From Clostridia bacterium (GTDB lineage Bacteria > Bacillota > Clostridia > Christensenellales > Borkfalkiaceae): 14,472 nucleotides of DNA. This document shows, piece after piece, positions 14,257 through 14,472 of this stretch (position 1 is the stretch's first letter; each line of letters starts with the position of its first letter). The position numbers and the translations under genes were made by a program. The stretch spans positions 1 to 14,472 of the forward strand of contig JAFVSF010000090.1 of NCBI GenBank assembly GCA_017503885.1, given 5' to 3'. The notes under the pieces are model-generated. The model ran no database searches. It was not told the DNA's origin and saw nothing but the letters and a program-made list of their open reading frames with translations.

Positions 14257-14472
14257 TTAGTTTTTAATGTTTGCCTTTTTAATGCGTTCGTCGGCGATAG
14301 CCTTTCTTTCGTTGGCTTTTTCGATTTGCTTTTCACGTTCTTCTTGCATTTTTGCTTGGTGCGCTTTAGGGCTCATTTTTGCTTCTTCCCATTGTGCCTT
14401 GGATTCCGCTTTAGCTGCGGCAAAATTAGCCTTATCTACTTCGTGTTGTGCTTTCGTGCTTTGTTTCATATC
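14257..14472 (-). CDS. Small charged helical protein, C-terminal part (start probably outside window)
   Basis: The reading frame is open to the window edge. A Met codon lies only 3 nt from the edge (14467-14469) with no visible ribosome binding site, so the true start may be upstream. The visible 70 residues are almost entirely Ala, Lys, Glu and Gln with no proline-rich or hydrophobic stretch except one SPK. They predict one or two long amphipathic helices or a coiled coil, for example ANFAAAKAESKAQWEEAK and IEKANERKAIADERIKKA. There is no signal peptide, membrane segment or motif I can assign. It converges on dnaJ, and the terminator between them may serve both. I do not recognise a function. 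Confidence 0.6.
   Translation of the reverse strand, partial: DMKQSTKAQHEVDKANFAAAKAESKAQWEEAKMSPKAHQAKMQEEREKQIEKANERKAIADERIKKANIKN

Noticed and set aside
1..14472. CRISPR array, tRNA/rRNA genes, toxin-antitoxin pair, integrase or insertion sequence
   Set aside because: I looked for evenly spaced repeats, cloverleaf ends and transposase or integrase motifs and saw none.

Overview
The window looks like a chromosomal segment of a low-GC, spore-forming Firmicute, most likely an uncultured member of the Clostridia. Four things point that way. The coding sequence is AT-rich, with AGGAG-type ribosome binding sites throughout. A spoVT–yabM-like–yabN-like gene block matches the order known from Bacillus and Clostridium. 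The hrcA-grpE-dnaK-dnaJ operon sits behind a CIRCE operator. The DnaK is of the Gram-positive type. The assignment rests on family knowledge; no database search was possible.

Layout. 1-444 (+) is the 3' end of a metallo-beta-lactamase-fold hydrolase. 663-2775 (-) is a two-gene unit, a DegV-family fatty-acid-binding protein followed by a GNAT-fold acetyltransferase-like protein, with a sigmaA-type promoter and an intrinsic terminator. 2852-9162 (-) is a compact seven-gene unit: spoVT, SpoVB/YabM-like flippase, YabN-like methylase/MazG, tRNA-dihydrouridine synthase, a nitrilase-fold protein lacking its catalytic cysteine, trmL, and a DUF6062-type Cys/His-rich protein, ended by a strong terminator. 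The first junctions overlap by 4, 4 and 20 nt. 9266-14234 (+) is the class I heat-shock operon, with a perfect TTGACA-N17-TATAAT promoter, CIRCE, hrcA, grpE, dnaK, dnaJ and a terminator. The right edge (-) holds the C-terminal part of a small, highly charged helical protein.

How the parts work together. HrcA represses its own operon through CIRCE, and GrpE and DnaJ serve DnaK. The divergent spoVT operon begins with a forespore regulator, followed by a lipid-linked-precursor flippase and a nucleotide-housekeeping enzyme as in Bacillus. Here it is extended by two tRNA-modification enzymes and two poorly known proteins.

The most unusual non-coding signal is a ~115-bp imperfect palindrome bounded by TTAA on both sides in the grpE-dnaK spacer. 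Its GC content is near 44% against about 16% in the rest of the spacer, which suggests a MITE- or ERIC-like repeat or a structured intergenic RNA. Other points of note are the nitrilase-fold pseudoenzyme, a perfect 17-bp tandem duplication containing the spoVT Shine-Dalgarno site, and a duplicated CxxC/CxxH module in the DUF6062-type protein. I found no CRISPR array, tRNA, rRNA, defence island or obvious new multi-gene system.
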